DNA of 64,000 nucleotides from Sphingomonas carotinifaciens (GCF_009789535.1 NZ_WSUT01000005.1:2680001-2744000), one strand, 5' to 3'. Shown: positions 25,159-34,134, counted from the stretch's first letter. Made by a program: numbers and translations. The notes: generated by a model not told the origin, from the letters alone.

Positions 25159-27174
25159 ATGTCCCCCAATCCCCTGCTTGCCGACCATGATCTGCCCGAC
25201 TTCGCCGCGATCCGCCCCGAACATCTCGTTCCCGCTGTCACCGGTCTGATCGAACAGGGCCGCGCCGCCGCCGATGCGATAGCCGGCTCCAACATCCGTG
25301 ACTTCGACAGCGTCGTTCTCGCCAGCGAGCGGGCGGGCTTTGCCCTGGCGCGCGGCTGGTCGCCCGCCGGGCATCTCCATGCCGTCGCCGACACGCCCGA
25401 ATACCGCGCCGCCTATGCGCAGGCGCAGACCATGCTCGCCGAATATGGCATGGAAGCCGCGCAGGACGCCCGCCTCTATGCGGCCTATGCGCTGGTCGAT
25501 GCGACCGGCCAGTCCCCTGCCGCCGAACGGGCGGTCGAGTTGGCGCTGCGCGATTTCCGTCTCGCCGGTGTCGCGCTGGAGGACGAGGCCAAGGCGCGGT
25601 ACCGCCAGATCGGCGTCGAGCTGAACCAGTTGGCCACCGAGTTCAGCAACGCCGTGCTGGACGCCACGGAGGCGTGGAGCGAGCACGTCACCGACGAGGC
25701 ACTGCTGGACGGCCTGCCTGACACCGCCAAGGCGATCCTCGCCGGCTATGCCGCGGAAAAGGATCTGGACGGCTGGCTCGTCACCTTGCGCGAACCCAGC
25801 GTGCAGGCGGTTTTGACCCATGCCCGCAACCGCGACCTGCGCGCCCGCCTGTACCGCGCCTACACCACCCGCGCATCCGACCAGGCGGCCGATACCAGCC
25901 TCGACAACGGCCCCCGGATCGAGCGTATCATGGCGCTGCGTCATGAGGCGGCGCAACTGCTCGGCTTCTCCGATGCCGCGGCGCGTTCGGTGGAAACCAA
26001 GATGACGCAGTCGGCGGACGAGGCGCTCGCCTTTCTTGCCGATCTCGCCCGCCGTGCCCGCCCGCTGGCCGAGGCCGAACTGGCCGAAGCACGCGAGTTC
26101 GCCGCCGAGCGGTTCGGCATCGCCGAGTTGATGCCATGGGATACCGGCTTCGTTGCCGAGGCGCTGCGCCGCGAGCGCTACGGCGTCGACCGGGAGGCGA
26201 TCCGCGCCTATTTCCCGCTGCCCCGCGTGATGCAGGGCACCCGCGCCTTGATACGCCGCCTCTTCAATGTCGAACTGGTCGAGCGGGATGACGTATCGAC
26301 CTGGCACGCCGATGTCCGCTTCTACGATGTGGTGGATGCCGCCGGTGCGGTCGTCGCCGGCGTCTATCTGGATCTCCACGCCCGCGCCGGCAAGCGTGGC
26401 GGCGCCTGGATGGACGTGTGCCGCCCGCGCTTCCGCGATGCCGACCGCTTCCACCGACCCGTCGCCTATCTCACCTGCAACTTCCCGCCCGCCACCGCCG
26501 ATGGCTCCGCCCTGCTCGCGCACGGCGACGTGGTGACGCTGCTCCATGAATTCGGCCACGTTCTCCATCATCTGCTGACCGAGGTCGATCTGCCCTCGAT
26601 CGGCGGCATTTCCAGCGTGGAATGGGACGCAGTCGAACTGCCCAGCCAGTTCATGGAGAATTTCGCCTGGGACCGCGCCACTCTGGCGGAGCTTTCCGGC
26701 CATGTCGCCACCGGCGAGCCGTTGCCGGACGCCATGTTCGCGCAAATGCTGGCCGCGCGCCGTTTCCAGGCCGGGCTGTTCCTGCTGCGTCAGGTCGAAT
26801 TCGCCACCTTTGACCTGCGACTCCACCGCGATTACGATCCGGCCCGGGGCGCGCGGGTCATGGAGGTGCTGGACGCCGTGCGTTCCGAGGTGGCGGTGAT
26901 CGTGCCCCCCGCCTGGAACCGCTTCCCCCACGGCTTCTCGCACATCTTCGCCGGAGGCTATGCCGCCGGCTATTACAGCTATCTCTGGGCCGAGCTGCTC
27001 TCGGCGGACGCCTTCGCCGCCTTTGCCGCAGAGGGTCAGCCGGCCGGCGAACGCTTCCGTCGCGAGGTGCTCGCACGGGGTGCAAGCCGTAGCGCCAGCG
27101 ACAATTTCCGCGCTTTCCGCGGCCGCGCGCCGGAGCCGGATGCGCTGCTCCGCCACCACGGCTTGGCCGCCTGA
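25159..27174 (+). CDS. M3-family oligopeptidase (PrlC/Dcp type)
   Basis: 671 residues, usual length for the family. The zinc motif LLHEFGHVLHHLL (HExxH) at about residues 463-467 is followed by VEWDAVELPSQFMEN, which carries the third zinc ligand Glu. The C-terminal PHGFSHIFAGGYAAGYYSYLW segment with its substrate-binding His and Tyr residues is intact. It degrades short peptides in the cytoplasm. AAGGAG precedes ATG 25159. Co-transcribed with the PLP enzyme, it suggests peptide and amino-acid turnover under Lrp. Confidence 0.95.
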   Translation: MSPNPLLADHDLPDFAAIRPEHLVPAVTGLIEQGRAAADAIAGSNIRDFDSVVLASERAGFALARGWSPAGHLHAVADTPEYRAAYAQAQTMLAEYGMEAAQDARLYAAYALVDATGQSPAAERAVELALRDFRLAGVALEDEAKARYRQIGVELNQLATEFSNAVLDATEAWSEHVTDEALLDGLPDTAKAILAGYAAEKDLDGWLVTLREPSVQAVLTHARNRDLRARLYRAYTTRASDQAADTSLDNGPRIERIMALRHEAAQLLGFSDAAARSVETKMTQSADEALAFLADLARRARPLAEAELAEAREFAAERFGIAELMPWDTGFVAEALRRERYGVDREAIRAYFPLPRVMQGTRALIRRLFNVELVERDDVSTWHADVRFYDVVDAAGAVVAGVYLDLHARAGKRGGAWMDVCRPRFRDADRFHRPVAYLTCNFPPATADGSALLAHGDVVTLLHEFGHVLHHLLTEVDLPSIGGISSVEWDAVELPSQFMENFAWDRATLAELSGHVATGEPLPDAMFAQMLAARRFQAGLFLLRQVEFATFDLRLHRDYDPARGARVMEVLDAVRSEVAVIVPPAWNRFPHGFSHIFAGGYAAGYYSYLWAELLSADAFAAFAAEGQPAGERFRREVLARGASRSASDNFRAFRGRAPEPDALLRHHGLAA

Positions 27175-27185
27175 TCGCGGGGCAA

Positions 27186-27212
27186 CGGGGCAGGCGATCG
27201 ACGCCTGCCCCG
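27186..27212. terminator. Bidirectional terminator hairpin between convergent genes
   Basis: CGGGGCAGGCG (27186-27196) and CGCCTGCCCCG (27202-27212) form a perfect 11-bp stem with a five-base loop between the M3 peptidase and the convergent pirin gene. No T tract on either side. Confidence 0.6.
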
Positions 27213-27218
27213 CTTCGC

Positions 27219-28093
27219 TCAGGCCCCGACGTCCAGCAACGGCCCCGTCCCGTTGAACCGCCCCGCCTGGTAATCGCGGATCGCGTCCGAAATCTCCTCG
27301 CGCGTCGTCATCACGAACGGTCCATGCGCCACCACCGGCTCGTCGATCGGATCGGCATGCCCGAACAACAGCACCGCACCCGCCGCGCTGCGCACCGTGA
27401 TTACCTCGCCATCATCGGCAAAGGTCGCCAATTGCCACGGCGCCACCGTGTCGCCGCCGACCTCGACCGATCCCGCCACCGTGTAGAACAGCACGCTGCG
27501 CGCCCTCGGCGCCGGCAACGTGATCGCCGCCCCCGCCGCCAGCCTCACCACCGCCAGCATCACGCTCGTCAGCGACCTAATCGGCCCCTCGGCCCCCCAT
27601 ACGCGCCGGACACCAGCGCCACACTGCCGCCCTCCACCGTCAGCACCGGGATCGCATCGCCCTGCAACCCGGTATAGCGCGGCGCCGTCATCTTCAGCCG
27701 CGACGGCAGGTTCACCCAAAGCTGCAATATCTCCAGTGCTCCGCCCTCGCGCTTGAACGCCGGCGGCGACACCTCCGCATGGATCAGCCCGGACCCCGCC
27801 GTCATCCACTGCACCCCGCCCGCCTCGATCACGCTCTGGTGCCCGCCCGTATCGTGATGCGCCAGACTGCCCGACAGGATGAAGGTCACCGTCTCGAACC
27901 CGCGATGCGGATGCGGTCCGAACGGCAATCCGCCATTATTCGGTGCATAGACCTGCGGTCCGTGATGATTGAGGAACAGGAAGGGATCGACCTGTGCCAG
28001 TCCGGGTCCCGGCACCGGCCGCCGGGTGACGAGGTCGCCGATATCGTCGCGCAGCGCGGAATGGGTGGCGGTCAGCGACCGATCATGGGTCAT
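27219..28093 (-). pseudogene. Pirin-family protein interrupted by a one-base frameshift
   Basis: Two overlapping frames together make one full-length pirin. The upstream part (from ATG 28093, GGAG before it) holds the N-terminal cupin with FGPHPHRGFETVTFILSG, including the metal-binding His residues, and runs to ...SGAYGGPRGRLGR then stop at 27569. The downstream frame resumes the family sequence as AEGPIRSLTSVMLAVVRL and runs to 27219. The switch falls in a run of six C (27593-27598; six G in the gene): a seventh would restore YGGAEGPIRS. Pirins are cupin quercetinase-like or regulatory proteins. It is either a real inactivation, a phase-variable tract or a sequencing error; the conserved sequence on both sides argues for a recent event or error. 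Confidence 0.85.
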
Positions 28094-28694
28094 GGGCAAA
28101 CTCCTTGGGGGGGGGCGGAGCTACTGCGCCGCCGGCCGCGCGGTGCGCCAAGTCGTCGGCCCTGGCCTGCGCCGCGTCGCGCACCATGCACCAGCGCGCC
28201 CGTTCGTCCTCGGCATCGGCCAGCGCCCGGTGGCGCGGCGGCCCTTCCCGGCGCACCTCGACCAGCGTCATCACATCGTACACCGCCTGATCGAGCGCGG
28301 GTTGCGCCAGTACCGGCGCTAGGATCGCCCGCGCCGTTTCGCCCTGCGCCTCCTCGGTATCGCGCAGCCGCAACGTGTGCCGCGGCAGGCCGGCGGCCCG
28401 CAACAGCGCGCTCAACCATTTGCCATCCCAGGACGGCGCACTCGCGAGCAGGTCATGCCCCGCCAGCACCGCCACCATCCGCTGCGCCACGACATCGTGG
28501 GCCGTACCCTCGGCGGCAAGCATCGCGCGCGAGATGTGATGGATCGCCTCGGCCTCGTCGTCCCAGTCATCCCAGCCGGGCGCAGGCCGGATCAGATGCG
28601 CCTCGCTGCCGCCATCCTCGAACACCCATCCGACCTCGATCGGATAGCCATGCTTGTTCAGCGAGGATGCCTCGAAATCCAGAAACACCAACAT
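28083..28694 (-). CDS. DEDDh-type 3-prime-5-prime exonuclease (RNase T/DnaQ-like)
   Basis: 203 residues. MLVFLDFEASSLNKHGYP gives the first Asp-x-Glu, SAPSWDGKWLSALL the second Asp, and HRALADAEDE the His and final Asp of the DEDDh signature. It probably trims RNA or single-stranded DNA in the cytoplasm. ATG 28694 puts the first catalytic motif at residues 6-8 as usual. The C-terminal tail (APPPPKEFAHDP) is encoded by a nine-G tract (28107-28115, plus strand) and reads through the ribosome site and start of the downstream pirin gene, overlapping it by 11 bases. Confidence 0.82.
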   Translation of the reverse strand: MLVFLDFEASSLNKHGYPIEVGWVFEDGGSEAHLIRPAPGWDDWDDEAEAIHHISRAMLAAEGTAHDVVAQRMVAVLAGHDLLASAPSWDGKWLSALLRAAGLPRHTLRLRDTEEAQGETARAILAPVLAQPALDQAVYDVMTLVEVRREGPPRHRALADAEDERARWCMVRDAAQARADDLAHRAAGGAVAPPPPKEFAHDP

Positions 28695-28732
28695 GGCCGG
28701 TTCAACGCACCGGCAGGCCATTCGGCGCCGCG

Positions 28733-29170
28733 TCAGGCGGCGGCGGGCACCTCTGCGATCACCAGCCCGGTATTGGCGCCGCGCGCGGTGCGCCCGGCAT
28801 TGATGCTGTCGACCATCAATTCATACTGATCGGCCGAATAGCCCGCCGCCAGGAACCGGCGTACCTCATGCGGGGCCACGGTATAGCCATGGTGCCAGCT
28901 CAGCACCGCCATCCGGCGCAGCGCCTCGAGCTGCGGGTCGGCCAGCCGCGGATTGTGCCGCTCGCCGAACAGCGCACCCATCGCCATCGCCAGCCGGCCG
29001 GGCGACCGCAGCGTCGCGATCCGGTCCTTCTGGGCCAGCGCCACCACCTGCCATTCCAGCGCCGACAGGCTCGCTGCACGCGGGGCCGGCGCAGGCGCCT
29101 TTACCGGCCGCGTCACCGCCGCACGCGCCATTGCCGGGCCGCCCAGTTCGGAAAAGCCGAGATATGCCAT
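28733..29170 (-). CDS. Hypothetical protein (145 aa)
   Basis: Starts MAYLGFSELGGPAMARAAV, has a Pro/Ala linker (KAPAPAPRAAS), and then a helical domain (LSALEWQVVALAQKDRIATL to VRRFLAAGYSADQYELMVDS). No signal peptide or membrane helix. AGGGAG precedes ATG 29170; an ATG at 29188 would add six residues. Two TetR-type palindromes lie 120-180 bases upstream, so it may be coregulated with the sugar transporter. I know no function for it. Confidence 0.65.
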   Translation of the reverse strand: MAYLGFSELGGPAMARAAVTRPVKAPAPAPRAASLSALEWQVVALAQKDRIATLRSPGRLAMAMGALFGERHNPRLADPQLEALRRMAVLSWHHGYTVAPHEVRRFLAAGYSADQYELMVDSINAGRTARGANTGLVIAEVPAAA

Positions 29171-29291
29171 GCCCATCACTCCCTGCACATGGCCGGCCGC
29201 ACCCGCCGAGCCGCAGCCCGGCGGCGTCCGTCACGCCGACCGTTGACCAAAATCCCAAGATGGTCCGCCGCGATCGGCTGCGACCATCTTC

Positions 29292-29307
29292 TATACCAGC
29301 CGGTATA
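29292..29307. promoter_or_regulatory. Candidate TetR operator 1
   Basis: TATACC-AGCC-GGTATA is a perfect 6+6 palindrome with four central bases, between the MFS gene and the hypothetical protein. It shares the TATACC/GGTATA half-site with a sequence just upstream of the TetR gene (about 31455-31463). Confidence 0.55.
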
Positions 29308-29340
29308 AAAGCGGCTGGCGGACCCGTCAACGGCTTTCTG

Positions 29341-29352
29341 TACCGAACGGTA
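29341..29352. promoter_or_regulatory. Candidate TetR operator 2
   Basis: TACCG-AA-CGGTA is a perfect palindrome 34 bases from operator 1, with the same TACC core. Paired, regularly spaced sites suggest cooperative binding by the TetR protein encoded 1.5 kb away. Confidence 0.5.
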
Positions 29353-29376
29353 TTTTTGTTGGAAAGGCCCCCTGCG

Positions 29377-30762
29377 TCAGGCTGCGCCGATGCCTAGCTT
29401 CCGCTCCATTTCCTCCAGCGGCACGCCCTTGGTCTCCGGGAAATAGACCAGCACCACCACGAACTGCAGCGCCATCATCACGGCAAAGAACAGGAAGGGC
29501 AGGCTTGCCGACATCGCCGCCACCACCGGGAAGCCCGCCGCGATCACCGCGTCCAGCCCCCAATGGGTGGAGGCACCGACCGCGCTGCCCCGCCCGCGCA
29601 CGCCGGTCGGGAACACCTCGCTGATATATACCCAGATCACCGCCCCCGTGCTCGGCGCGAAGAAGGCGATGAAGCCGATCAGCGCCCACAGCACCAGATG
29701 CGCCGGCAGCATCCCGCCCATCGCCAGTCCGGCGACGCTCAGGCACACCGCCATCCCCGCCGATCCGATCAACAAGAGCGTCCGCCGCCCCAGCCGGTCG
29801 ATCAGCAGCATCCCGACCACGGTAAACAGCGCATTGACCAGCCCGATGATCACCGCCTGCATATCCGCGGACAGCGATCCCCCCGCCGCCGCAAAGATGT
29901 CGTTCAGATAATAAAGCAGTGCGTTGATGCCCGACAGCTGGTTGAACCCGGCGACCAGGATCGCCAGCATGATCGGCTTGGAATGCCGCCGCCACGACAG
30001 GCGCTCGCCCCCCGGCTGTTCGGTCGCCGCCTGTTCGCCCGCCCGTTCAATGGCGTCGATCTCGCGGTCCACCTGCGCCGCGTTCATGCCGATCCGCCCC
30101 AGCGCATCGCGCGCCTCCGCTGTCGCGCCGCGTCCGACCAGCCAGCGCGGGCTGTTGGGGATGCGCAGCAACAACAGCAGGAAGACGACCGCGGGCACCG
30201 CACTCACCCCGAACTTCCACCGCCAGTCGCTCAGGCCCAGGTCCATCGACGCGATGATTGCGTTCGACACATAGGCGAGCAGGATGCCCAGGATGATGTT
30301 GAACTGGAACGCCGCGACCAGTCCGCCGCGTTTGCTGGGCGGCGCGATCTCGGAGATATAAACGGGTGCCAGCACGGACGATCCACCGACCGCCAGTCCC
30401 GCGATCACCCGGAACAGCACCAGCGATCCCCAGTCCCAGGCGAGCCCGCAGCCGAGCCCCCCGACGACATAGAAGACCGCCAGCACGCGCAGCGTATTGC
30501 GGCTGCCGAACCGGTCGCCCGGGATCCCGGCGGTCAACGCGCCGACCAGCGTCCCCCACAATGCCGCCGACACGGTGATGCCCAGCCAGAAGGGATCGAG
30601 CCGGAAGGTCCGCACCATCGCCTCGGTGGTGCCGGAGATGACCGCGGTGTCGAACCCGAACAACAGGCCCGCAAGCGCCGCGGTGGCGATACAGGCGATC
30701 AGTCCGGGGTTCAGCAGCGATGGTTCGTCGGCCGAACCGCCGGTCGTTCGCACCACCTGCAT
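29377..30762 (-). CDS. MFS sugar porter (sugar:H+ symporter type)
   Basis: 461 residues and 12 membrane segments. Sugar-porter signatures are present: GFDTAVISGTTEAM in TM1, GDRFGSRNTLR (loop 2-3), NSPRWLVGRG before the central loop, GFNQLSGINALLYY in TM7 (the sugar-binding QLSGIN), DRLGRRTLLL, and PETKGVPLEEME at the C-terminus. It imports a hexose or pentose across the inner membrane. GGGAG precedes ATG 30762. It follows the TetR gene by 64 bases on the same strand, so both are probably co-expressed and controlled by that regulator. Confidence 0.93.
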   Translation of the reverse strand: MQVVRTTGGSADEPSLLNPGLIACIATAALAGLLFGFDTAVISGTTEAMVRTFRLDPFWLGITVSAALWGTLVGALTAGIPGDRFGSRNTLRVLAVFYVVGGLGCGLAWDWGSLVLFRVIAGLAVGGSSVLAPVYISEIAPPSKRGGLVAAFQFNIILGILLAYVSNAIIASMDLGLSDWRWKFGVSAVPAVVFLLLLLRIPNSPRWLVGRGATAEARDALGRIGMNAAQVDREIDAIERAGEQAATEQPGGERLSWRRHSKPIMLAILVAGFNQLSGINALLYYLNDIFAAAGGSLSADMQAVIIGLVNALFTVVGMLLIDRLGRRTLLLIGSAGMAVCLSVAGLAMGGMLPAHLVLWALIGFIAFFAPSTGAVIWVYISEVFPTGVRGRGSAVGASTHWGLDAVIAAGFPVVAAMSASLPFLFFAVMMALQFVVVLVYFPETKGVPLEEMERKLGIGAA

Positions 30763-30825
30763 GCACTTAGTCTCCCGCTTCCACGCGCGTCCCGCCCGTG
30801 CGTCGCAGGCTTTTCTAGAGGCGGA

Positions 30826-31449
30826 TCAGCGGCTCGGCCAGAGTGCCAGACTCGTTTCGACCAGACGGTCCAGCGCCTCGCGCGGCGCGCCCGATCCGGC
30901 CTGCACCGCCATGCCCTGCAGGATCGCATACAGATGGCTGGTCAACCCTTCCGGGTCGATATGCGGCGGCAGGTCGCCGTCGCTGCGTGCGCGTTCGAAC
31001 CGTTCCAGCAACATGCGGTGGGACGAGGCGCGCCGCGCCACCACCGCCTCGCGGATCGACTCCGCCTCGGGGCCGCAGGCAACGCTGCTGATCACGCCCA
31101 GACAGCCATGGGGCTCGTCGCACCGCGTCTGCGCATCCACCGCTCCGCGCAGCAGCGCTTCCGCGACGCCCCGCGCCGTCGGCTGGTCCAGCGCGGCGCG
31201 GACATAGGCCATCTTCTCGGCCTCATACAGGTCCAGCGCCTTGTGGAACAACGCTTCCTTGTTGCCGAACGCGGCATACAGGCTGGGCTTGGTGATCCCC
31301 ATCGCGCCGGTCAGATCGGCCAGCGACGCCCCGTCATATCCCTTGCTCCAGAACACGCGCAGCGCCTTGGCCAGGGCGGCGTCGACGCAGAATTCGCGCG
31401 GCCGGCCCTTGGTCACGGTGCAGTCGGGAACGTCGGTCACAGTTTCCAT
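30826..31449 (-). CDS. TetR-family transcriptional regulator
   Basis: 207 residues. HTH: ALRVFWSKGYDGASLADLTG then ITKPSLYAAFGNKEALFHKA, the standard TetR DNA-binding domain. The C-terminal ligand domain has a CDEPHGCLG segment with two nearby Cys residues, as in several TetR proteins sensing electrophiles or small sugars. It is divergent from a Gfo/Idh oxidoreductase (122-base gap) and upstream of the MFS gene. A TATACCGCTCGTTA half-site overlaps its own promoter region, so autoregulation is likely. Confidence 0.9.
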   Translation of the reverse strand: METVTDVPDCTVTKGRPREFCVDAALAKALRVFWSKGYDGASLADLTGAMGITKPSLYAAFGNKEALFHKALDLYEAEKMAYVRAALDQPTARGVAEALLRGAVDAQTRCDEPHGCLGVISSVACGPEAESIREAVVARRASSHRMLLERFERARSDGDLPPHIDPEGLTSHLYAILQGMAVQAGSGAPREALDRLVETSLALWPSR

Positions 31450-31571
31450 AACGAGCGGTATATAAGTCTGCCCGGCGCCAAGTCCACCCACCGGCTTTTT
31501 TGCGGCGGCCGGGGGAACGCGGCGCACGCCGTTCGTTCCTGCCGCGACTGCAAACGAAAACGGAGATCAGC

Positions 31572-32702
31572 ATGAGCCTCGCATCGGCACTCGGACTGGG
31601 TGGCAAGAAGGTCCGCTACGCCATGGTCGGCCTGGGCGACATCACCCAGTCGGCGATGCTGCCCGGCGTCAAGCACACCGGCAATTCGGAGGTGACCGCG
31701 CTCGTCTCCAGCGACGCGGAAAAGCTCGCCAAGGTCGGCGACGCGTACGGCGTGGAGGGGCGGTATCGCTACGACCAGTTCGATGCGTTGATCGCGTCGG
31801 GCACGATCGACGCGATCTATATCGGCACCCCCAATTGGCGCCATGCCGAGTTCGCGGTCCCGGCGCTGAACGCCGGCATCCACGTTCTTTGCGAAAAGCC
31901 GCTGGAGGTTTCCGCCGAACAGGCCCGCGCGATCCTGGCGGCGGAAAAGGCGGGCAAGGCGAAGTTGATGACCGCCTACCGCCTTCATTTCGAACCCGCG
32001 ACGCTGGATGCCATCCGCCGCATCCGCGCGGGCGAACTGGGCGACGTCCTCGCCTTCACCTCCTGCTTCGGCCAGATGCTCGACCCCGCCAACCACCGCG
32101 CCCATCACGGTATCGAGGCGGGCCCGCTGTTCGACATGGGCGCCTATCCGATCAACGCGATCCGCTATCTGTTCGGGGCGGAGCCGGTCGAGGTCGTCTC
32201 GGCGGTCGGCACCCGTCATCCGGAGGCCGGCTTCGGCGATCTGGACGACACGATCACCGTCACGTTGCGCCTGCCGGGCGACCGCTTCGCGCAGTTCGTT
32301 GTCAGCTATTATCTGAACGGCGTCGAGACGCTGACCATCGCCGGCACCAAGGGGTCGATCACGCTCAACCCGGCCTATACCTTTGGCAAGTCGCTCGAAC
32401 AGATCCGCACCATCGGCCAGGATACCGAGCATCAGGTGTTCAACGCGACCGACCAGTTCGGCGGCGAGATGAAATATTTCTCCGACTGCATCCTGGAGGA
32501 CCGCACGCCCGAGCCGGACGGCGAGGAGGGTCTTGCCGACATTCTGGTGATCGAGGCGGTCGTGAAGGCGCTGAAATCGGGCGGCCCGGTCGCGGTCGAG
32601 CCCCTCGCCCGCAGCCGCCGCATCGATCCGGACGCACAGGAACAGCGCCTGTCCCCCGTCTCGCCCCCCGAGACGGTCAACGCCGACAGCCCGACGCGCT
32701 GA
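31572..32702 (+). CDS. Gfo/Idh/MocA-family sugar dehydrogenase (glucose-fructose-oxidoreductase-like)
   Basis: 376 residues. Rossmann start VRYAMVGLGDITQSAMLPGV, signature VLCEKPLEVSAEQAR, and the catalytic region AGPLFDMGAYPINAIRYLFG. The arrangement is close to glucose-fructose oxidoreductases and related NADP sugar dehydrogenases, but there is no export signal, so it is cytoplasmic. GGAG precedes ATG 31572. Divergent from the TetR gene; likely acts on the sugar imported by the neighbouring MFS porter. A strong GC hairpin follows the gene. Confidence 0.85.
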   Translation: MSLASALGLGGKKVRYAMVGLGDITQSAMLPGVKHTGNSEVTALVSSDAEKLAKVGDAYGVEGRYRYDQFDALIASGTIDAIYIGTPNWRHAEFAVPALNAGIHVLCEKPLEVSAEQARAILAAEKAGKAKLMTAYRLHFEPATLDAIRRIRAGELGDVLAFTSCFGQMLDPANHRAHHGIEAGPLFDMGAYPINAIRYLFGAEPVEVVSAVGTRHPEAGFGDLDDTITVTLRLPGDRFAQFVVSYYLNGVETLTIAGTKGSITLNPAYTFGKSLEQIRTIGQDTEHQVFNATDQFGGEMKYFSDCILEDRTPEPDGEEGLADILVIEAVVKALKSGGPVAVEPLARSRRIDPDAQEQRLSPVSPPETVNADSPTR

Positions 32703-32709
32703 CCCACCT

Positions 32710-32739
32710 GCCCGGCGCCGCCCCTGCGCGGCGCCGGGC
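32710..32739 (+). terminator. GC-rich terminator hairpin after Gfo/Idh gene
   Basis: GCCCGGCGCCGC (32710-32721) pairs exactly with GCGGCGCCGGGC (32728-32739) around a six-base loop: a 12-bp stem starting seven bases after the stop codon. No T tract follows, common for high-GC genomes. Confidence 0.55.
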
Positions 32740-32772
32740 TCGCTCCTATATGGCTTGGCCGAGAAGGAGTGA

Positions 32773-33546
32773 ATGATGACCGGCGACCCGCGGACCAAGA
32801 CGGCCACCCTGTACCGCATGGTCATGCCCCAACATATCTGCCCGTTCGGCATCAAGGCGCTCGACCTGCTCCGCCGCCGCGGCTTCACCGTCGAGGATCG
32901 CTGGCTGACCACCCGCGCCGAGCAGGACGCGTTCAAGGCCGAGCACGACGTGAAGACCACGCCGCAAATCTTCATCGATGGCCGGCGGATCGGCGGCTAT
33001 GACGATCTGCGACGCCATTTCGCGCTGAAGGTCCGCGATCCCCAGGCGACGAGCTACACCCCGGTCATCGCGGTGTTCGCAGTCGCCGCGCTCATCGCGC
33101 TGGCGATCAACATGCTCACCGCCACCCCGCTGATCGGCCTCGTCGGGGCCGGTCGCTTTATCGCAATATCGATGATGCTGCTCGCCATGCTGAAGCTGCA
33201 GGATATCGAGCGGTTCGCGACCATGTTCATCGGCTATGACCTGCTCGCCCGCCGCTACCTGCCCTATGCGCATGCCTATCCGTTTCTGGAACTGGGCGCG
33301 GGCGCGCTGATGCTCGCCGGGGTGCTGCCGATCGTCTCGATCCCCGTCGCCCTCGTCATTGGCGGCATCGGCGCCGTCTCGGTGTTCCGGGCGGTCTATG
33401 TCGAGCGCCGCACGCTGAAATGTGCCTGTGTCGGCGGCAGCGGCAATGTGCCGCTCGGCTTCGTGTCACTCACCGAAAACGTGATGATGGTGGTGATGGC
33501 ACTGGCGATGACGCTCGCGATCTCGGGCACTATTTCAATGAATTGA
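32773..33546 (+). CDS. Glutaredoxin-MauE fusion membrane protein
   Basis: 257 residues. The first 90 are a glutaredoxin domain with active site HICPFG (Cys23; the second Cys of CxxC is Gly, so monothiol type) and the cis-Pro segment KTTPQIFIDGRRIGGYDDL that binds glutathione. The rest has four membrane helices of the MauE/DoxX type (YTPVIAVFAVAALIALAINM onward) and a KCACVGG cysteine pair on a loop. MauE-type proteins pass electrons or disulfides across the membrane. The fusion suggests glutathione-linked thiol transfer to the membrane module. AAGGAG precedes ATG 32773/32776. Confidence 0.85.
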   Translation: MMTGDPRTKTATLYRMVMPQHICPFGIKALDLLRRRGFTVEDRWLTTRAEQDAFKAEHDVKTTPQIFIDGRRIGGYDDLRRHFALKVRDPQATSYTPVIAVFAVAALIALAINMLTATPLIGLVGAGRFIAISMMLLAMLKLQDIERFATMFIGYDLLARRYLPYAHAYPFLELGAGALMLAGVLPIVSIPVALVIGGIGAVSVFRAVYVERRTLKCACVGGSGNVPLGFVSLTENVMMVVMALAMTLAISGTISMN

Positions 33547-33627
33547 ACGACTTGTCCGCCCGGCCTGTTCGATCCGCCCCGGCCGTAATATAGCCGCCGC
33601 GATATCGCCCGATTATTGGAGGAACAG

Positions 33628-34134
33628 ATGCTCGCAATGCTGGCCCATGCCGCAGCGCTCGCTGCCGCGCAGGCGGCGGCATCTGCGCCCTGTCCCACGC
33701 CGCCCGCACCATTGCCCGCCATGCTGTCCGGCTGGCGACAGAGCGCGCCGATCGCGGCGGCGGAAAGCACGCGCGGCGTATCGCGTGCCATGTTGCCGAT
33801 CGGCACCTCGGTTCGCGCCACGCTGCATCCGCTCGCCGATCTCGCCTTCACCGTGCCACCGCCGCAAAAGGCGTCTCCCCCCACCACCCAGGGCGGGCTG
33901 TTCGCCTTTGCCGTCACCCGCCCCGGCCGCTACCGCGTCGCGCTCGGCACCCCCGCCTGGGTCGATGTCGTCGCCGCGGGCCGCACCGCGACCGCCGTCG
34001 CGCACGGCCATGGCCCCGCCTGCTCGGGCATCCGCAAGATAGTGGATTTCGACCTGCGCGCCGGCCGCTACCTGCTCCAGGTCGCCGGCCATGAAGGCCC
34101 CGCGCTGACCCTGATGGTCACCCCCACGGCCTGA
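33628..34134 (+). CDS. Exported hypothetical protein (168 aa)
   Basis: An Ala-rich signal peptide (MLAMLAHAAALAAAQAAASA) is followed by a compact beta-rich domain with FAFAVTRPGRYRVALGTPAW and GRYLLQVAGHEGPALTLMV, resembling a small periplasmic beta-sandwich. ATG 33628 has GGAGGAACAG upstream. The last 17 bases overlap the 3-prime end of the convergent mannanase gene. I do not know its function. Confidence 0.7.
   Translation: MLAMLAHAAALAAAQAAASAPCPTPPAPLPAMLSGWRQSAPIAAAESTRGVSRAMLPIGTSVRATLHPLADLAFTVPPPQKASPPTTQGGLFAFAVTRPGRYRVALGTPAWVDVVAAGRTATAVAHGHGPACSGIRKIVDFDLRAGRYLLQVAGHEGPALTLMVTPTA

Noticed and set aside
24328..27159. 943-codon open frame antisense to the PLP enzyme and M3 peptidase
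   Set aside because: Both sense genes have full catalytic motifs; the antisense frame is low-complexity and typical of GC-rich shadow frames.
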